This document shows positions 62,485-64,000 of a stretch of 64,000 bases of DNA, piece after piece. The notes below the pieces were generated by a model. That model worked only from the letters and a program-made list of their open reading frames with translations, was not told the DNA's origin and ran no database searches. Location: positions 1-64,000 of the forward strand of contig NZ_RWIM01000119.1 in assembly GCF_009764645.1 (NCBI RefSeq), given 5' to 3'. How positions within the stretch are numbered: the stretch's first letter is position 1; every line of letters begins with the position of its first letter. Source of the stretch: Pseudomonas sp. PB106. Lineage in GTDB: Bacteria > Pseudomonadota > Gammaproteobacteria > Pseudomonadales > Pseudomonadaceae. Position numbers and translations under genes: made by a program.

Positions 62485-63374
62485 TGTATCAGAGCCTGCT
62501 CAAGTCCCTGAACCGTTTGAACCCGCGCGCGTGGGACTTCATTCAGTTGACCCGGATGGACAAGCCCATCGGTATTTATCTGCTGCTGTGGCCGACGCTG
62601 TGGGCGTTGTGGATTGCCGGCAAAGGCTCGCCGTCGTTGGCGAATGTGGTGATTTTCGTCCTCGGCGTGATCCTGACCCGTGCCGGTGGTTGCGTGATCA
62701 ACGACTGGGCGGATCGCAAGGTCGACGGCCACGTCAAACGCACCGCGCAACGGCCACTGGCCGCTGGCAGAATCAGTTCGAAAGAGGCGCTGGTGTTCTT
62801 CGCGCTGTTGATGGGCGTGAGTTTCCTGCTGGTGCTGTGCACCAATGCGCCGACCATTTGGTTGTCGCTGGGCGGTCTGGCGCTGGCATTCACCTATCCG
62901 TTCATGAAGCGCTACACCTATTACCCGCAAGTGGTGCTGGGTGCGGCGTTCTCGTGGGGCATGCCGATGGCGTTCACTGCCGAGACCGGTGAGCTGCCGG
63001 CGGCGGCGTGGCTGCTGTGGATTGCCAACCTGTTGTGGACGGTGGGTTACGACACCTATTACGCGATGACCGACCGCGATGACGATCTGAAGATTGGCGT
63101 GAAGTCGACGGCGATTCTGTTCGGCGAAGCGGATCGGGTGATCATCCTGAGTTTGCAGGCGCTGTCGCTGGGCTGTCTGTTGCTGGCGGGGTCGAAGTTC
63201 GAGTTGGGGACGTGGTTCCATCTCGGCTTGCTGGTCGCAGCTGGGTGCTATGCCTGGGAGTTCTGGTACACGCGAGATCGCGACCGGATGCGCTGCTTCA
63301 AGGCGTTTTTGCACAACCACTGGGCCGGGTTGGCGATTTTCGTCGGGATCGTGCTGGATTACGCATTGCGCTAA
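62484..63374 (+). CDS. ubiA: 4-hydroxybenzoate polyprenyltransferase UbiA
   Basis: A 296-aa inner-membrane prenyltransferase attaching the polyprenyl tail to 4-hydroxybenzoate. It has the first Asp-rich motif [11 protein letters not shown] near residue 72 and the second in [13 protein letters not shown] near 196, with about eight hydrophobic segments. It is coupled to ubiC by a TGATG overlap. Confidence 0.97.
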   Translation: MYQSLLKSLNRLNPRAWDFIQLTRMDKPIGIYLLLWPTLWALWIAGKGSPSLANVVIFVLGVILTRAGGCVINDWADRKVDGHVKRTAQRPLAAGRISSKEALVFFALLMGVSFLLVLCTNAPTIWLSLGGLALAFTYPFMKRYTYYPQVVLGAAFSWGMPMAFTAETGELPAAAWLLWIANLLWTVGYDTYYAMTDRDDDLKIGVKSTAILFGEADRVIILSLQALSLGCLLLAGSKFELGTWFHLGLLVAAGCYAWEFWYTRDRDRMRCFKAFLHNHWAGLAIFVGIVLDYALR

Positions 63375-63385
63375 GCGCAAATCAA

Positions 63386-63475
63386 TGTAGGAGTGAGCCT
63401 GCTCGCGATAGCGGTGTATCAGCTAGCGAAAATGCCGACTGATACACCGCTATCGCGAGCAGGCTCACTCCTACA
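63386..63475. repeat. REP pair with 37-bp perfect arms
   Basis: TGTAGGAGTGAGCCTGCTCG.. at 63386-63422 and its exact complement at 63439-63475 surround a 16-bp spacer. It belongs to the same family as 12983-13074 but has longer perfect arms (through CGATAGCGGTGTATCAG). It lies between convergent ubiA and the small secreted protein gene. Confidence 0.92.
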
Positions 63476-63486
63476 AGGGACCGCGT

Positions 63487-63870
63487 TTACTTGGCTTTGG
63501 CGACTTTCCAGGCGCCGTCCATTTTGCCTTCACCGGTCATGTCACCGGCCTTCTTGTCCATCACGAAGGTGTACAGCGGCATGCCTTGGTAGGCCCACTG
63601 CATCTTGCCATCGTCGCGTTTGATGACAGTCCAGTCACCCATCGACTTGTCCCCCGCCGTCGCCATCAACGGCGGCCAGTTGGTAGCGCATTTGTCGTTG
63701 CACATCGACTTGCCACCCGCATCCTTGGCGAAGGTGTACAGGGTCATGCCGTGGTGGTCCGTGAACATCCCGTCTTTTTCCATCGCAGGATCAGCAGCCA
63801 GTGCAAATCCAGGCAGAGTCAGGGCGGCAGCCATCAGCAGTGCTTTAAAGGAAACAGTCATTTGAGTCAT
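63487..63870 (-). CDS. Secreted COG4315-type repeat protein
   Basis: A 127-aa exported protein with a signal peptide (cleavage after FALA) and two copies of the 'HGMTLYTFAKDAGGKS / QGMPLYTFVMDKKAGD' repeat with a CNDKCATNWPPL motif between them. This pattern is typical of the COG4315 'predicted lipoprotein with conserved Yx(FWY)xxD motif' family. No lipobox is present. Its function is unknown. An alternative ATG at 63858 (third Met) gives a shorter signal. Confidence 0.88.
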   Translation of the reverse strand: MTQMTVSFKALLMAAALTLPGFALAADPAMEKDGMFTDHHGMTLYTFAKDAGGKSMCNDKCATNWPPLMATAGDKSMGDWTVIKRDDGKMQWAYQGMPLYTFVMDKKAGDMTGEGKMDGAWKVAKAK

Positions 63871-63950
63871 GGAAACCTTCTTTTGTGGTTGTCAGGATTC
63901 GGACTTAGAGCTTAGTTCAGGATTTGCACAATCGCTGCCGGACGAAAATA

Positions 63951-63968
63951 CTGTCACACGACTGCAAT
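63951..63968 (+). promoter_or_regulatory. Pho-box-like site at the right edge
   Basis: CTGTCAC-ACGA-CTGCAAT matches the two direct 7-mers spaced by 4 nt of the PhoB box (CTGTCAT-N4-CTGTCAT) with three differences. A possible -10 (TATCTAAT) follows near 63976. In pseudomonads phoB lies just after ubiA, so this is probably the autoregulated phoBR promoter. Confidence 0.65.
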
Positions 63969-64000
63969 AATTCCGTTATCTAATGCGGCGCAAGACAGTT

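Overview
The window is a stretch of a Pseudomonas chromosome, most likely from the P. fluorescens group. The evidence is gene order (algC-argB-pyrE-crc, rph/yicC-gmk-rpoZ-spoT-ridA, exbBD-tonB-oxyR-recG, hupN-rubB-rubredoxin-ubiC-ubiA), high-GC codon use, and several copies of fluorescent-pseudomonad REP pairs (GTAGGAGTGAGCCTGCTCGCGAT type and relatives). No rRNA, tRNA, CRISPR array, integrase or insertion sequence was recognised.

Positions 1-22,000 hold housekeeping genes: exopolysaccharide/LPS precursor synthesis (algC), arginine and pyrimidine synthesis (argB, pyrE), catabolite repression (crc), glutamate uptake (gltS), RNA processing (rph, yicC), nucleotide and stringent-response functions (gmk, rpoZ, spoT), ridA, a TonB energising operon with a possible Fur site, oxyR-recG, an HDOD signalling protein and an SCP2-like small protein. 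Many transcription units end in clear terminators or REP pairs.

Positions 22,500-57,600 are a large accessory block built around a type VI secretion system (T6SS). On the minus strand, reading from 52,864 down, the order is tssA-tssB-tssC-tssE-[PAAR, DUF6402, small membrane protein]-tssF-tssG-clpV-sigma54 activator-46-aa lipoprotein-fha-tssJ-tssK-tssL-tssM-pppA-ppkA-vgrG-DUF4123-four tandem DUF3304 lipoproteins-Tle1-like phospholipase. The core matches the HSI-II layout of P. aeruginosa, including the tiny orfX-like gene between the regulator and fha. No hcp (tssD) lies in the window. A sigma54-type promoter sits upstream of tssA and fits the activator encoded in the cluster. Divergently, on the plus strand, is an 'evolved' VgrG fused to a second Tle1-like phospholipase. 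That reading frame is broken by an in-frame TAA between the catalytic Ser and Asp motifs, while its probable immunity lipoprotein (DUF2931) is intact.

Positions 57,650-59,820 carry a three-gene phospholipid-synthesis operon (CDP-alcohol phosphatidyltransferase-like, PlsC-like, CdsA-like) next to the phospholipase effector. After a bidirectional terminator the core chromosome resumes: HU (hupN), rubredoxin reductase, rubredoxin, ubiC-ubiA, a REP pair, a small secreted repeat protein, and at the right edge a Pho-box-like site where phoBR is expected. In P. aeruginosa the genes flanking the 22-60 kb block are, from memory, near neighbours, so the block looks like an insertion at a conserved chromosomal site.

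The most noteworthy items are the immunity-gene array with a constant 16-bp overlap architecture, the nonsense-interrupted VgrG-phospholipase fusion, the PAAR/DUF6402/membrane-protein cassette inserted inside the core T6SS operon, and the palindromes plus sigma54 site in the divergent intergenic region.
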